The position numbers were made by a program, and so were the translations under genes. Below, piece by piece: positions 45,284 through 54,753 of a stretch of 64,000 nucleotides of DNA. The notes under the pieces are model-generated. The model was not told the DNA's origin. It ran no database searches and was given only the letters and a program-made list of their open reading frames with translations. Positions within the stretch are counted from its first letter, which is position 1, and every line of letters starts with the position of its first letter. Source of the stretch: PALSA-1004 sp963829085 (GTDB taxonomy: Bacteria; Pseudomonadota; Gammaproteobacteria; Burkholderiales; SG8-41); the NCBI GenBank assembly GCA_963829085.1, contig CAWHHJ010000016.1, forward strand, positions 124,001-188,000. Direction: 5' to 3'.

Positions 45284-45521
45284 ATGGTGCAACCCGCGCA
45301 AGTGAAATCGTATATCGAGGAAGGCCTGCCGTGCGAGCTGGTGCGCGTCGATGGCGACGGTCATCATTTCGAAGCGGTTATCGTAAGCGCCGCATTCCGC
45401 GGCAAGAAAGAAGGTACAGCAACACCAGCTCGTGTACCGCGCGCTCGGCGACCGCATGCGCGAAGAAATACACGCGCTGTCCATGCAGACGTACACGCCA
45501 GAGAGCTGGGCGGAAAAATAA
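45284..45521 (+). CDS. ibaG: BolA family protein IbaG (frameshifted as written)
   Basis: The ATG at 45284 encodes 'MVQPAQVKSYIEEGLPCELV' and 'GDGHHFEAVIVSAAFRGK'. The continuation 'VQQHQLVYRALGDRMREEIH', 'ALSMQTYTPESW' is in the next frame and ends at 45521. Removing one G of GGTAC at 45413-45417 gives a normal ~78-residue IbaG. This BolA-type protein acts with monothiol glutaredoxin in Fe-S/iron handling. The location directly before murA is conserved in proteobacteria. Confidence 0.88.
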
Positions 45522-45536
45522 GCGCCGTCATCGCAG

Positions 45537-46790
45537 GTGGATAAACTCGTCATCGAAGGCGGCGTTCCGCTGTCGGGCGAAGTGCGCATATCGGGCGCTA
45601 AAAACGCTGCGCTGCCCATACTCTGCGCATCCATTTTGAGCCGCGAGCCGTTGCGCGTGCAGAACGTGCCGCACTTGCGAGACGTGACGACGATGCTCGG
45701 TCTGCTTGGACAAATGGGCGTCGGCGTATCGGTCGACGATAGGCTTGGTGTCGAGCTCACCGCTGAGACCCTGTCTAATCCGGTCGCGCCGTATGAGCTT
45801 GTAAAAACCATGCGTGCATCGGTGCTGGTTCTAGGACCGCTGCTCGCACGCTGCGGCGAAGCCCGTGTCTCATTGCCCGGCGGTTGCGCGATCGGCATGC
45901 GCCCTGTCGATCAGCATTTGAAGGCGCTGGAAGCGATGGGCGCCACCATCGCGATCGAGCACGGCTACATGCACGCCCATGCGGCACGGCTCACCGGCGC
46001 ACGCATCATCATGGAACTCGTGACGGTTACCGGCACGGAAAACATCATGATGGCAGCGACGCTTGCAGATGGTGAAACCATCATTGAAAACGCCGCGCGC
46101 GAACCGGAAGTAGTCGATCTCGCTAATTGTCTGAAAGCGATGGGCGCGAAAATCAAGGGCGCCGGCAGCGGCATCATTACTATCTGTGGAGTGCCAGAGC
46201 TCAAAACAGCGACCTATCAGGTCATGCCTGATCGCATCGAAACGGGTACTTTCCTCGCGGCCGCGGCGGCGACTGGTGGCAACATCCGCCTGCGGGATGT
46301 GCGCACGAACACGCTCGACGCGGTGCTCGACAAACTGCGTGAGGCCGGCGCTATGGTTGACTGTGATGACAACGGGATCTCCTTGAGGATGAACGGTGCG
46401 TTGCACGCGATTAGTCTGCGCACGGCGCCTTATCCGGCGTTCCCAACCGACATGCAGGCACAGTTCATGGCGCTCAACACCGTCGCAGCGGGTAGTTGCC
46501 TGATCACCGAGACGATATTTGAGAACCGCTTCATGCATGTTCAGGAACTGCGCCGTTTGGGCGCTCAAATAGAGGTCGACGGCAACACCGCGGCGGTGAC
46601 CGGCGTTGAACACCTCGACGGCGCCACGGTTATGGCGACTGATCTGCGCGCGTCAGCGAGCCTTGTGGTTGCGGGGCTGGTCGCCCGCGGCGAAACGACC
46701 ATCGAGCGCGTTTATCATCTCGACCGCGGCTATGAATCCATCGAAGAGAAGCTGTCGCGGCTCGGCGCGCGCATACGCCGCATGCATTGA
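45537..46790 (+). CDS. murA: UDP-N-acetylglucosamine 1-carboxyvinyltransferase MurA
   Basis: First committed step of peptidoglycan synthesis: transfer of enolpyruvate from PEP to UDP-GlcNAc. It starts at GTG 45537 ('VDKLVIEGGVPLSGEVRISG'). The catalytic Cys is in 'LPGGCAIGMRPVDQHL', and other conserved segments are 'ISGAKNAALPIL' and 'YPAFPTDMQAQFMAL'. Length 417 is normal, and the Cys is the fosfomycin target in the family. Confidence 0.96.
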   Translation: MDKLVIEGGVPLSGEVRISGAKNAALPILCASILSREPLRVQNVPHLRDVTTMLGLLGQMGVGVSVDDRLGVELTAETLSNPVAPYELVKTMRASVLVLGPLLARCGEARVSLPGGCAIGMRPVDQHLKALEAMGATIAIEHGYMHAHAARLTGARIIMELVTVTGTENIMMAATLADGETIIENAAREPEVVDLANCLKAMGAKIKGAGSGIITICGVPELKTATYQVMPDRIETGTFLAAAAATGGNIRLRDVRTNTLDAVLDKLREAGAMVDCDDNGISLRMNGALHAISLRTAPYPAFPTDMQAQFMALNTVAAGSCLITETIFENRFMHVQELRRLGAQIEVDGNTAAVTGVEHLDGATVMATDLRASASLVVAGLVARGETTIERVYHLDRGYESIEEKLSRLGARIRRMH

Positions 46791-46921
46791 AGGTCACGCC
46801 CGTCCGCTAGGTTCGCAAGGAGGGCGCTGCATTGAGCTCACGCAACCAACTGTGAGCGCAAGGCGCCGTTGCAGCCATGCTTCTGCTGTAAAATCCGCCA
46901 TCGCTGAATTCGCGCATCGAG

Positions 46922-47557
46922 ATGATCAGTATCGCATTATCCAAGGGTCGTATCCTCGACGAGACGCTGCCGGTACTGAACGCAGCAGGCATCGTCGCGG
47001 CCGAAGATCCCGAGTCTTCACGCAAGCTCATTATTGCGACTTCACATCCCGGCGTGCGGCTCATCATTGTGCGTGCGACCGATGTCCCGACGTATGTTCA
47101 GTACGGCGCTGCGGATCTTGGTGTAGTCGGCGGCGATGTGCTTGCGGAGTTTGGCAGCGATGGGCTCTATCAGCCGCTTGATCTCAAAATCGCGCGGTGC
47201 CGCCTGATGGTAGCCGTGCGCAAGGATTTCGCATACGAACAGGCGGTGCGTTCCGGCGCACGACTGCGCGTGGCAACTAAGTACCTGCAGACGGCACGCG
47301 AGCATTTTGCGGCCAAAGGCGTGCACATCGACTTGATAAAGCTCTACGGCTCAATGGAGCTCGCGCCATTGACCGGCTTGGCAGACGCCATTGTCGACCT
47401 CGTTAGTACCGGCAACACGCTCAAAGCAAACAATCTGGTCGCCGTCGAAGAGATCGCTCAAATCAGCGCTCGCCTCATCGTCAACCAAGCCGCATTCAAA
47501 TTGAAACGAGCGCAGATTCAGCCGCTGCTGCAGGGCCTGACGCGGGCGGCAGCGTGA
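46922..47557 (+). CDS. hisG: ATP phosphoribosyltransferase catalytic subunit HisG (short form)
   Basis: First enzyme of histidine synthesis. At 211 residues it is the short HisG form that needs the regulatory subunit HisZ, which is not in this window. Conserved segments are 'ISIALSKGRILDETLPVL', 'GAADLGVVGGDVL', 'ATKYLQTAREHF' and the PRPP-binding 'ADAIVDLVSTGNTLKANNL'. A TAAAAT box at 46889-46894 may belong to the his promoter. It overlaps hisD by four bases. Confidence 0.95.
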   Translation: MISIALSKGRILDETLPVLNAAGIVAAEDPESSRKLIIATSHPGVRLIIVRATDVPTYVQYGAADLGVVGGDVLAEFGSDGLYQPLDLKIARCRLMVAVRKDFAYEQAVRSGARLRVATKYLQTAREHFAAKGVHIDLIKLYGSMELAPLTGLADAIVDLVSTGNTLKANNLVAVEEIAQISARLIVNQAAFKLKRAQIQPLLQGLTRAAA

Positions 47558-48912
47558 ACACGCGCAGTACCACTTATTGTGACCTTGAACGCGTGGCTCG
47601 CTCCCGCCCAAACATGATATCGATCCGGCGGCTTAATTCGGCGTCTTCGACTTTCAACGCTGAGCTCGATGCTCTTTTGGCCTTCGAGAGTGCGCAGGAT
47701 CCGGCGATAGACATTATCGTTGCGGATATTCTGGATGACGTAAAAAAGCGCGGGGATCCAGCGCTGCTCGAGTACACGCGCCGTTTCGATCGGGTTCATG
47801 CGACGAGTGTCGCGCAACTCGAATTCACGCGCGCGGAGATGGACGCTGCCCTGGAAACGTTACCAACGGCGCAGCGCAGTGCTCTGGAGCAGGCGGCTTC
47901 ACGTGTGCGCAGTTACCACGAGCGGCAAGTCGCAAAGTCGTGGAGTTACATCGAAGACGACGGCACTCAGTTAGGGCAGCACGTGACGCCGCTCGACCGC
48001 GTCGGCGTCTATGTGCCGGGCGGCAAGGCTTCGTATCCATCATCGGTCTTAATGAACGCTCTGCCGGCGAAGGTAGCCGGCGTCGGCGAGATCATCATGG
48101 TCGTGCCGACACCCGACGGTGAACGCAATCAGCTTGTGTTGGCCGCTGCTGCGCTGGCGGGCGTGGACCGCGTTTTTGGCATTGGCGGCGCGCATGCAAT
48201 AGGGGCGCTTGCCTATGGCACCGAGACAATTCCCGGCGTCGATAAAATCGTCGGCCCGGGCAACGCGTATGTCGCCGCGGCGAAACGCCGCGTGTTCGGT
48301 ATCGTCGGCATCGACATGGTGGCAGGCCCATCGGAAATTTTGATTGTGTGCGACGGCAGCACCGATCCGGATTGGATTGCGATGGACATGTTTGCGCAGG
48401 CCGAGCATGACGAGATGGCGCAGGCGATTCTGCTCGCACCGGGCGCCTATTTCGTCAATGATGTCGCCGCCAGCATCGCGCGTCATCTGGAGTCCATGCC
48501 GCGCCGCGATGTCATTGCTGCGGCGCTTGAAGCGCGAGGCGCTTTGATCGAAGTCCGTGATCTGAATGAAGCATGCGATATCGTCAACAAAATCGCGCCT
48601 GAACATCTCGAATTGTCAGTAGCGCAGCCCGCCGAGCTGCTATCCAGGATCCGTCACGCGGGCGCCATCTTTATTGGCAGCTACACGTCGGAAGCGCTCG
48701 GCGACTACTGTGCAGGTCCGAATCATGTGCTGCCCACGTCACGCACCGCGCGCTTTTCGTCGCCGCTGGGCGTTTATGATTTTCAGAAGCGTTCGAGCAT
48801 CGTGTCAGTCTCGAAGAAGGGCGCACTCAAGCTGGGAGCGATCGCGGCAGAGCTGGCACGCGGCGAGGGCTTGACCGCGCACGCCAGGGCGGCTGAATAC
48901 CGGATGAAATAG
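47554..48912 (+). CDS. hisD: Histidinol dehydrogenase HisD
   Basis: Last two oxidation steps from histidinol to histidine, Zn- and NAD-dependent. It starts at GTG 47554, overlapping hisG. Conserved parts: 'YVPGGKASYPSSVLMNALPA', 'VDKIVGPGNAYVAAAKR', 'MVAGPSEILIVCDG', 'AQAEHDEMAQAIL' and 'GAIFIGSYTSEALGDYCAGP'. Length 452. The N-terminal ~20 residues are unusual, and an internal start at 'MISIRRLNS' is possible. Confidence 0.95.
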   Translation: MNTRSTTYCDLERVARSRPNMISIRRLNSASSTFNAELDALLAFESAQDPAIDIIVADILDDVKKRGDPALLEYTRRFDRVHATSVAQLEFTRAEMDAALETLPTAQRSALEQAASRVRSYHERQVAKSWSYIEDDGTQLGQHVTPLDRVGVYVPGGKASYPSSVLMNALPAKVAGVGEIIMVVPTPDGERNQLVLAAAALAGVDRVFGIGGAHAIGALAYGTETIPGVDKIVGPGNAYVAAAKRRVFGIVGIDMVAGPSEILIVCDGSTDPDWIAMDMFAQAEHDEMAQAILLAPGAYFVNDVAASIARHLESMPRRDVIAAALEARGALIEVRDLNEACDIVNKIAPEHLELSVAQPAELLSRIRHAGAIFIGSYTSEALGDYCAGPNHVLPTSRTARFSSPLGVYDFQKRSSIVSVSKKGALKLGAIAAELARGEGLTAHARAAEYRMK

Positions 48913-48982
48913 AAACATGGGAACGCTTGTGCCCGGCTGCACATAAAGGCGCCCGTCTTGAAGTAACGCGCTACTGATAATT

Positions 48983-50050
48983 GTGCCAAAAACACCTGAC
49001 GATCTGATTCGTCGCGAACTCCGCGCGCTGAAGGCGTATCACGTACCGGATTCGAGCGGTATGGTAAAGCTCGACGCCATGGAAAATCCGTACTCATTGC
49101 CGGCGGATGTTCGCATCGCCATTGCACGCAAGCTCGAAAACGTAGCACTGAATCGATATCCGGACGCGGACGCGCGCGAGCTCAAGGAGCGTGTGCGATC
49201 CGCCATGGACGTTCCGTCCGGCATGGATATCGTGCTGGGCAACGGGTCGGACGAATTGATCCAGATGCTTGCTTTGACGCTCGCGCGGCCGCAAGCGGTG
49301 ATGCTTGGATTCGAACCGTCTTTCGTAATGTTCGGGCTTATTGCCGACGTCGTCGGCATGCGCTTTGTCGGCGTGCCGCTGCAGGCCGATTTCACAGTCG
49401 ATCTGGACGCTACGCTTACGGCAATAGCCCAACACGAACCGGCGCTGATTTTCATTGCTTACCCGAATAATCCGAGCGGTAACTTGTTCGACCGGTCGGT
49501 GCTCACTCGCATATTGGAAGCTGCGCCCGGGGTCGTGGTTCTCGATGAGGCGTATCACGCGTTTGCCGGCGCGAGCTTCATGCCGCAACTCGCGGACTAT
49601 CCAAACCTTGTCGTCATGAGGACTGTGTCGAAACTGGGGCTGGCGGGCTTGCGACTGGGAGTCCTTGCTGGCCGTCGGACGTGGCTCGAACACGTCGATA
49701 AAGTGCGTTTGCCGTATAATATAAACGTGTTGTCGCAGATCGCTGCGAGCGAGGTCTTACGGCACGGGGATATGCTTGGATCGCAGGCAGCCGGAATACG
49801 CAGCGAGCGTGGGCGGCTCGCATCGGCATTACGCTCTATGCGCAGCGTTGAGAGCTATACAAGCGACGCGAATTTCATCTTGTTCAGGGTGGCTGACGCA
49901 GATCACGTTTTCACGGCGCTCAAACAGCGCCGGGTGTTGATCAAAAATCTTCACGGCACACATCGCTTGCTGGCAGGCTGTCTGCGCGTAACAGTCGGCA
50001 CGCCGGACGAGAACGACCAATTTCTAAGCGCACTTGCCGCCGTTATTTGA
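48983..50050 (+). CDS. hisC: Histidinol-phosphate aminotransferase HisC
   Basis: PLP enzyme of aspartate aminotransferase fold I. It starts at GTG 48983. It has 'VKLDAMENPYSLPADVR', 'GNGSDELIQML', 'PNNPSGNLFDRSVL', 'VVLDEAYHAFAG', and the PLP lysine in 'MRTVSKLGLAGLRLGVLAG'. Length 355. It follows hisD by 70 bp. Confidence 0.95.
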   Translation: MPKTPDDLIRRELRALKAYHVPDSSGMVKLDAMENPYSLPADVRIAIARKLENVALNRYPDADARELKERVRSAMDVPSGMDIVLGNGSDELIQMLALTLARPQAVMLGFEPSFVMFGLIADVVGMRFVGVPLQADFTVDLDATLTAIAQHEPALIFIAYPNNPSGNLFDRSVLTRILEAAPGVVVLDEAYHAFAGASFMPQLADYPNLVVMRTVSKLGLAGLRLGVLAGRRTWLEHVDKVRLPYNINVLSQIAASEVLRHGDMLGSQAAGIRSERGRLASALRSMRSVESYTSDANFILFRVADADHVFTALKQRRVLIKNLHGTHRLLAGCLRVTVGTPDENDQFLSALAAVI

Positions 50051-50074
50051 AACCACTGCAGCCACACCACTCGA

Positions 50075-50665
50075 ATGAGCAAGCGCAGCGCCGAAGTCAG
50101 ACGCGATACGAAAGAGACGCAGATACGCGTCAAGCTTGATCTCGACGGTAGCGGCGCAAGCAAGCTCGACACCGGTGTGCCGTTCTTCGATCACATGCTC
50201 GACCAGATTGCACGCCACGGCGTTTTCGATCTGGAGATTGAAGCGAAGGGCGACTTGCAGATCGATGCGCACCACACCGTTGAGGATGTGGGGATCACGC
50301 TGGGCCAGGCTTTACTCAAGGCGCTTGGTGACAAGCAGGGCGTACGGCGCTACGGGCACGCCTATGTGCCTTTAGATGAAGCGTTGTCGCGTGTCGTGGT
50401 GGATTTGTCCGGACGCCCGGGACTCACTTTCAACATCGATTTCGTGCGTGCGCGCATTGGTGAGTTTGATGTCGATCTCGTGCATGAATTTTTCCAGGGG
50501 TTCATCAACCATGCGCTGGTCACTTTGCACGTTGACAACCTGAAGGGCGATAACGCGCACCATCAGGCTGAAACGGCATTCAAGGCGTTTGGACGCGCTC
50601 TGCGTATGGCCGTGGAACCGGATCCGCGCATGAAAGGCGTGCCGTCGACAAAGGGCAGTCTTTAA
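50075..50665 (+). CDS. hisB: Imidazoleglycerol-phosphate dehydratase HisB
   Basis: Monofunctional IGP dehydratase, 196 residues. Metal-binding motifs 'FFDHMLDQIARHG' and 'IDAHHTVEDVGITLGQ' are present, as is the second His set 'HEFFQGFINHA' / 'KGDNAHHQAETAFKAFGRAL'. No phosphatase domain is fused, as usual outside enterobacteria. Confidence 0.97.
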   Translation: MSKRSAEVRRDTKETQIRVKLDLDGSGASKLDTGVPFFDHMLDQIARHGVFDLEIEAKGDLQIDAHHTVEDVGITLGQALLKALGDKQGVRRYGHAYVPLDEALSRVVVDLSGRPGLTFNIDFVRARIGEFDVDLVHEFFQGFINHALVTLHVDNLKGDNAHHQAETAFKAFGRALRMAVEPDPRMKGVPSTKGSL

Positions 50666-50695
50666 CGAACCTCTGCTGTCAGCTCTCACTCGCAC

Positions 50696-51373
50696 ATGAT
50701 TGATATTGCCGTTATCGATTACGGAATGGGCAACCTGCGCTCGGTCTCGAAAGCAGTCGAGGCCGTTGCGCCCGGTCGCAGTGTCGTCGTCACCAGCGAT
50801 CCCGACGTTGTCGTACGCGCCGCGCGTGTCGTGTTTCCGGGGCAGGGTGCGATGCCCGACTGCATGCGCGAAATGGATGCGCGTGGTTTGCGCGAAGCAG
50901 TGCTCGAGAGCGCGCATACGAAACCATTTCTGGGCATCTGCATCGGCTTGCAGATGCTGTTCGAAAAGAGCGAAGAAGGCGATGTGGCTGGACTGGGACT
51001 GCTGGCCGGTAGCGTTCGACGTTTCGCAACGCCGCTGATCGATACCGCCGGTAAGCGTTTGAAAGTCCCTCACATGGGTTGGAATCGAGTGCGCCAAAGC
51101 GCGGCACATCCGTTATGGGACGAGATTGCCGATGAATCGCGCTTCTATTTCGTGCATAGTTATTACGTCGACACGGCGGAGCGCGATCTCGAAGCCGGGT
51201 CGGCCGAGTATGCACATGCGTTTACCTGCGCGATCGGGCGGAACAACGTGTTTGCCGTGCAGTTTCACCCGGAAAAAAGCGCGAAGGCCGGCTTGAGGCT
51301 ACTTGCTAATTTTGTGGCGTGGCAGCCGACGACATTTCTCCCGCGTACTGCCGGTGTGGCGCTGGAACATTGA
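50696..51373 (+). CDS. hisH: Imidazole glycerol phosphate synthase glutaminase subunit HisH
   Basis: Class I glutamine amidotransferase that supplies ammonia to HisF. It has 'VIDYGMGNLRSVSKAVEA', the nucleophile Cys in 'PFLGICIGLQMLF', and the His/Glu pair in 'VFAVQFHPEKSAKAGLRLL'. Length 225, slightly long at the C-terminus. The 168 bp before hisA contain no gene I can recognise. Confidence 0.96.
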   Translation: MIDIAVIDYGMGNLRSVSKAVEAVAPGRSVVVTSDPDVVVRAARVVFPGQGAMPDCMREMDARGLREAVLESAHTKPFLGICIGLQMLFEKSEEGDVAGLGLLAGSVRRFATPLIDTAGKRLKVPHMGWNRVRQSAAHPLWDEIADESRFYFVHSYYVDTAERDLEAGSAEYAHAFTCAIGRNNVFAVQFHPEKSAKAGLRLLANFVAWQPTTFLPRTAGVALEH

Positions 51374-51540
51374 CATGCTATGCGAAGCAATATCCCTGTA
51401 GTATGATGATTTCAGCAGCTCCCACCCAGCCTCCTTACGCAGCCTTCATACGTCAGCCGCGTCCTCGCTCAACGCTCCTTGCCTTGCCGCAAGCCTAATG
51501 CGAGTTTCCCGAGACCGCCCGTAAACCGTCATCACGCAGC

Positions 51541-52290
51541 ATGCTGATCATTCCGGCAATCGATCTGAAGGATGGTAAGTGCGTACGCCTCAAACAGGGT
51601 GCGCTCGATAGCGCCACTATTTTTTCCGAAGATCCGGGTGCCATGGCGGCGCAATGGGTGAAGCAGGGCGCGCGGCGGCTGCACGTTGTCGATCTCAACG
51701 GCGCCGCGGCAGGCAAGCCGAAAAACGAGGCGGCGATAAGATCGATTGTCCAGGCGGTCGCGGATCGTATTCCGATTCAGCTGGGCGGCGGCATTCGTGA
51801 TCTCGATACGATAGAGCGTTACATCGACAGCGGCATCAGCTATGTGATCATCGGCACCGCCGCAGTCAAAACCCCCGGTTTCCTGCACGACGCGTGCACG
51901 GCTTTTACCGGTCACGTAATGGTCGCGCTTGACGCCAAGGGTGGAAAAGTCGCAGTCGATGGCTGGTCGAAAATGACCGGCCATGACGTCGTGGACCTCG
52001 CAAAAAAATTCGAAGACTATGGAAGTGAAGCGATCATTTATACGGACATCGGACGCGACGGCATGCTGACGGGCGTGAATATCGAGGCGACCGTCGGCCT
52101 CGCGCGCCAGCTATCAGTGCCCGTGATTGCCAGTGGCGGCGTTGCCAATCTCGACGACGTCGAAGCGTTGTGCAAAGTCGAAGTCGAAGGCATCACCGGC
52201 GCAATCACTGGCCGCGCGGTGTATCAGGGCACGCTCGACTTCGCTGCCGCACAAAAACTCGCCGACAAACTTTGCCCCGTAAAGGAGTGA
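51541..52290 (+). CDS. hisA: Phosphoribosylformimino-5-aminoimidazole carboxamide ribotide isomerase HisA
   Basis: TIM-barrel isomerase, 249 residues: 'MLIIPAIDLKDGKCVRLKQG' with catalytic Asp8, phosphate loops 'IQLGGGIRDLDTIERYID' and 'VIASGGVANLDDVEAL', and the second catalytic Asp in 'YTDIGRDGMLTGVN'. It is homologous to HisF next door. Confidence 0.97.
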   Translation: MLIIPAIDLKDGKCVRLKQGALDSATIFSEDPGAMAAQWVKQGARRLHVVDLNGAAAGKPKNEAAIRSIVQAVADRIPIQLGGGIRDLDTIERYIDSGISYVIIGTAAVKTPGFLHDACTAFTGHVMVALDAKGGKVAVDGWSKMTGHDVVDLAKKFEDYGSEAIIYTDIGRDGMLTGVNIEATVGLARQLSVPVIASGGVANLDDVEALCKVEVEGITGAITGRAVYQGTLDFAAAQKLADKLCPVKE

Positions 52291-52355
52291 CGATCCGGCG
52301 TTAGAACAAGGCTCGCAAATGTGCGGGCCTCCGTTCACGCTGCTATCGCACGTTG

Positions 52356-53123
52356 ATGCTCGCCAAGCGCATCATCCCGTGTCTTGACGTCAACGCGGGA
52401 CGCGTCGTCAAAGGCATCAATTTCGCCGGGCTGCGCGACGCGGGTGATCCGGTGCAAGTTGCGGCGCGCTATGACGAACAGGGCGCAGACGAACTCACAT
52501 TTCTTGATATCACGGCGTCCAGCGATGGACGCGGCCTGCTCTTGCCGATGATTGAAGCAGTAGCCGCGCAGGTTTTTATTCCGCTTACTGTCGGCGGCGG
52601 AGTGCGGTCAGTGAGCGACGTCAGGCGTTTGCTGAATGCAGGCGCTGACAAAGTGAGCATCAACACCGCGGCGGTGCAAAATCCGCAGTTGGTCGCCGAC
52701 GCAACAAGTCGTTACGGCTCGCAGTGCATTGTGGTTGCCGTAGACGCGAAGCGGGTGCCGGGTAGTCAACCATTGCGATGGGAAGTTTATACGCACGGCG
52801 GCCGCCAGCCGACAGGTGTCGATGCTCTCGAATGGGGCCGCAAGGTGCAAGCGCTCGGCGCCGGTGAAATTCTATTGACGAGTATGGATCGCGACGGGAC
52901 ACGCGAGGGATTCGATCTCGAGCTAACGCGCGCCTTCAGCGATGCGCTGGAGATTCCAGTGGTTGCGAGCGGCGGCGTTGGCAACCTCGAGCACCTGGTC
53001 GAAGGCATCGTGCAGGGCCACGCGGATGCCGTGCTCGCGGCGAGCATTTTTCACTATGGCGAATTCACCGTCACACAGGCCAAGGATCTAATGCGGGCGA
53101 GCGGAATCGAAGTGCGGGTCTGA
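52356..53123 (+). CDS. hisF: Imidazole glycerol phosphate synthase cyclase subunit HisF
   Basis: TIM-barrel cyclase that forms IGP and AICAR with ammonia from HisH. 'MLAKRIIPCLDVNAGRVVKG' begins at ATG 52356; a TTG one codon earlier is in frame. Other conserved parts: 'GADELTFLDITAS', 'PLTVGGGVRSVSDVRRLLNA', 'ILLTSMDRDGTREGFDLEL' and 'VVASGGVGNLEHLVEG'. Confidence 0.97.
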   Translation: MLAKRIIPCLDVNAGRVVKGINFAGLRDAGDPVQVAARYDEQGADELTFLDITASSDGRGLLLPMIEAVAAQVFIPLTVGGGVRSVSDVRRLLNAGADKVSINTAAVQNPQLVADATSRYGSQCIVVAVDAKRVPGSQPLRWEVYTHGGRQPTGVDALEWGRKVQALGAGEILLTSMDRDGTREGFDLELTRAFSDALEIPVVASGGVGNLEHLVEGIVQGHADAVLAASIFHYGEFTVTQAKDLMRASGIEVRV

Positions 53124-53199
53124 GCTTCAAACGGAACCAACAGGGTAAGATAAGAAGATGTGCCGGGCGATTTACGCAGGCACAGCTCAGGCGGATGGC

Positions 53200-53589
53200 A
53201 TGTCGGAAAATTGGCTCAATAAGGTCAACTGGACTCACGATGGACTCGTCCCGGCGATCGCCCAGGAAGCGACGGGCGGCCGGGTTCTGACGCTCGCCTG
53301 GATGAACCGCGAGGCGCTTAAAAAGACGGCCGAGACCGGCGAAGTCCATTATTGGTCACGCTCACGTAGAAGGTTGTGGCACAAAGGCGAGGAATCCGGT
53401 CATGTGCAGAAAGTGCGCAGCATCCGGATGGACTGTGACGAGGACGTAATTCTGATTGAAGTAGAGCAGACGGGAGGCATTGCATGTCATACCGGTCGGG
53501 AGAGTTGTTTTTTTCAGCAACTGGTTGACGGTGAGTGGGTTGCAACCGATCCGATAATTAGGGATCCAAAAGAGATCTACGCGAAATGA
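53200..53589 (+). CDS. hisI: Phosphoribosyl-AMP cyclohydrolase HisI
   Basis: Zn-dependent cyclohydrolase, 129 residues from ATG 53200 ('MSENWLNKVNWTHDGLVPAI'); an in-frame ATG at 53158 gives a leader not typical of the family. Metal and active-site features: 'VLTLAWMNREALKKTAETGE', 'YWSRSRRRLWHKGEESGHVQ', 'RMDCDEDVILIEVEQ' and 'ACHTGRESCFF'. It overlaps hisE by four bases. Confidence 0.96.
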   Translation: MSENWLNKVNWTHDGLVPAIAQEATGGRVLTLAWMNREALKKTAETGEVHYWSRSRRRLWHKGEESGHVQKVRSIRMDCDEDVILIEVEQTGGIACHTGRESCFFQQLVDGEWVATDPIIRDPKEIYAK

Positions 53590-53903
53590 CGGACACGATC
53601 CTGACTCGCTTATCCGGCACCATTGCTGCGCGCAAAGGTGGAGATCCCGCGACTTCTTACGTTGCGGGGCTTTTCGCCAAAGGCCAGGATCAGGTGCTCA
53701 AGAAAGTAGCCGAGGAGGCGGCCGAAACTCTGCTTGCGTCGAAGGACGGTGATAAACTGCATGTCGTGCGCGAAACCGCGGACCTGTGGTTTCACTGCCT
53801 CGTTCTGCTGGCATGGCATGGATTGAGCGCCGACGACGTGCTTGCCGAGTTGAGCCGGCGCGAAGGCGTGTCAGGTATCGACGAGAAAGCGGCACGGAAG
53901 TAA
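53586..53903 (+). CDS. hisE: Phosphoribosyl-ATP pyrophosphatase HisE
   Basis: All-alpha MazG-like pyrophosphatase, 105 residues, separate from HisI. It has 'GLFAKGQDQVLKKVAEEAAE' and 'LHVVRETADLWFHCLVLLAW' with the metal-binding Glu/Asp residues. Last gene of the his operon. Confidence 0.96.
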   Translation: MTDTILTRLSGTIAARKGGDPATSYVAGLFAKGQDQVLKKVAEEAAETLLASKDGDKLHVVRETADLWFHCLVLLAWHGLSADDVLAELSRREGVSGIDEKAARK

Positions 53904-53920
53904 ACGGCCCGCTGGGCCGT
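53904..53920 (+). other. GC-rich hairpin after hisE
   Basis: A perfect 7-bp stem, ACGGCCC and GGGCCGT, around a GCT loop directly after the hisE stop. There is no T run behind it, so it is not a standard rho-independent terminator. It may partly attenuate read-through into tatA or protect the his transcript 3' end. Confidence 0.5.
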
Positions 53921-53981
53921 CATGCATTCCCCGATGTTCGCGCCGGAGCGCGGACCATCTCTGGTTACAGGAGTAGATAAC

Positions 53982-54213
53982 ATGGGCTCATTAAGCATCT
54001 GGCACTGGTTGATCGGTACTCGTAGTCGTCGTGCTGATCTTCGGCACCAAGAAGCTGCGCAATCTCGGCACTGATCTGGGTAGTGCGGTGAAGGGTTTCA
54101 AAGACGGCATGAAAACGGAAGACGACAAGACACATGCAACGGCCGAGATCCATCCGGCCGCCGGGCAGACGATCGAAGGTGAAGTGAAAGAAAAAACGCA
54201 GTCGAAGATTTGA
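53982..54213 (+). CDS. tatA: Sec-independent translocase TatA (frameshifted as written)
   Basis: The ATG at 53982 follows AGGAG and encodes 'MGSLSIWHWLI'. The rest, 'VLVVVVLIFGTKKLRNLGTD' and 'LGSAVKGFKDGMKTEDD', is in the next frame. Removing one G of GGTAC at 54015-54019 gives a complete TatA of ~76 residues: one TM helix, the FGTKKLRNLG hinge and an amphipathic helix. TatA forms the protein-conducting assembly with TatBC for folded, often cofactor-bearing proteins such as the Rieske protein encoded at 57628. Confidence 0.92.
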
Positions 54214-54293
54214 GCGGCATCGTTTGACTGTACACCGCCGGGCGGGTGGCCGGCCGAACCATCCGCACGCCTACTTCATCCGCCTTTGATGTC

Positions 54294-54722
54294 ATGTTCG
54301 ACGTTGGCTTTTCCGAAATAGTCGTCATCGCAGTCGTCGCGCTTATCGTGATCGGCCCGGAGCGCCTGCCAAAAGTCGCGCGCACGCTCGGACATCTGTT
54401 CGGCCGCATGCAGCGCTACGTCAATGACGTCAAAGCCGATATCTCGCGCGAGATGGAGCTCGACGAACTGCGCAAACTGCAAGCGACCGTGCAAGAGGCG
54501 GCGCGCGACATCGAGCACTCCGTCAAGAAGGAAATCAACGCGACGGAAACGGAGCTAAACAGCATCGCCAACTCAGCCGCGGACGCGATGAAGCCGGCGC
54601 CAGAGGGCAATAGCAGCGCCACTTCGCCGGCGGCAATACCGGCCGCAGAATCTGCGGCGTCGACTACCTCACAGCTCGAGCTGGGGCTCGATAATTCGCG
54701 AGCGGGCAAGCCGTCTTCATGA
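54294..54722 (+). CDS. tatB: Sec-independent translocase TatB
   Basis: About 142 residues from ATG 54294 ('MFDVGFSEIVVIAVVALIVI'). One TM helix is followed by 'GPERLPKVARTLGHLFGRMQ', the TatB-type hinge and amphipathic helix, then an Ala/Ser-rich tail. It binds twin-arginine precursors with TatC. An upstream in-frame start at 54246 lacks family support. Confidence 0.95.
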   Translation: MFDVGFSEIVVIAVVALIVIGPERLPKVARTLGHLFGRMQRYVNDVKADISREMELDELRKLQATVQEAARDIEHSVKKEINATETELNSIANSAADAMKPAPEGNSSATSPAAIPAAESAASTTSQLELGLDNSRAGKPSS

Positions 54723-54753
54723 CCGTACTGCGACCGGGAAAGCAGTCTCGCGG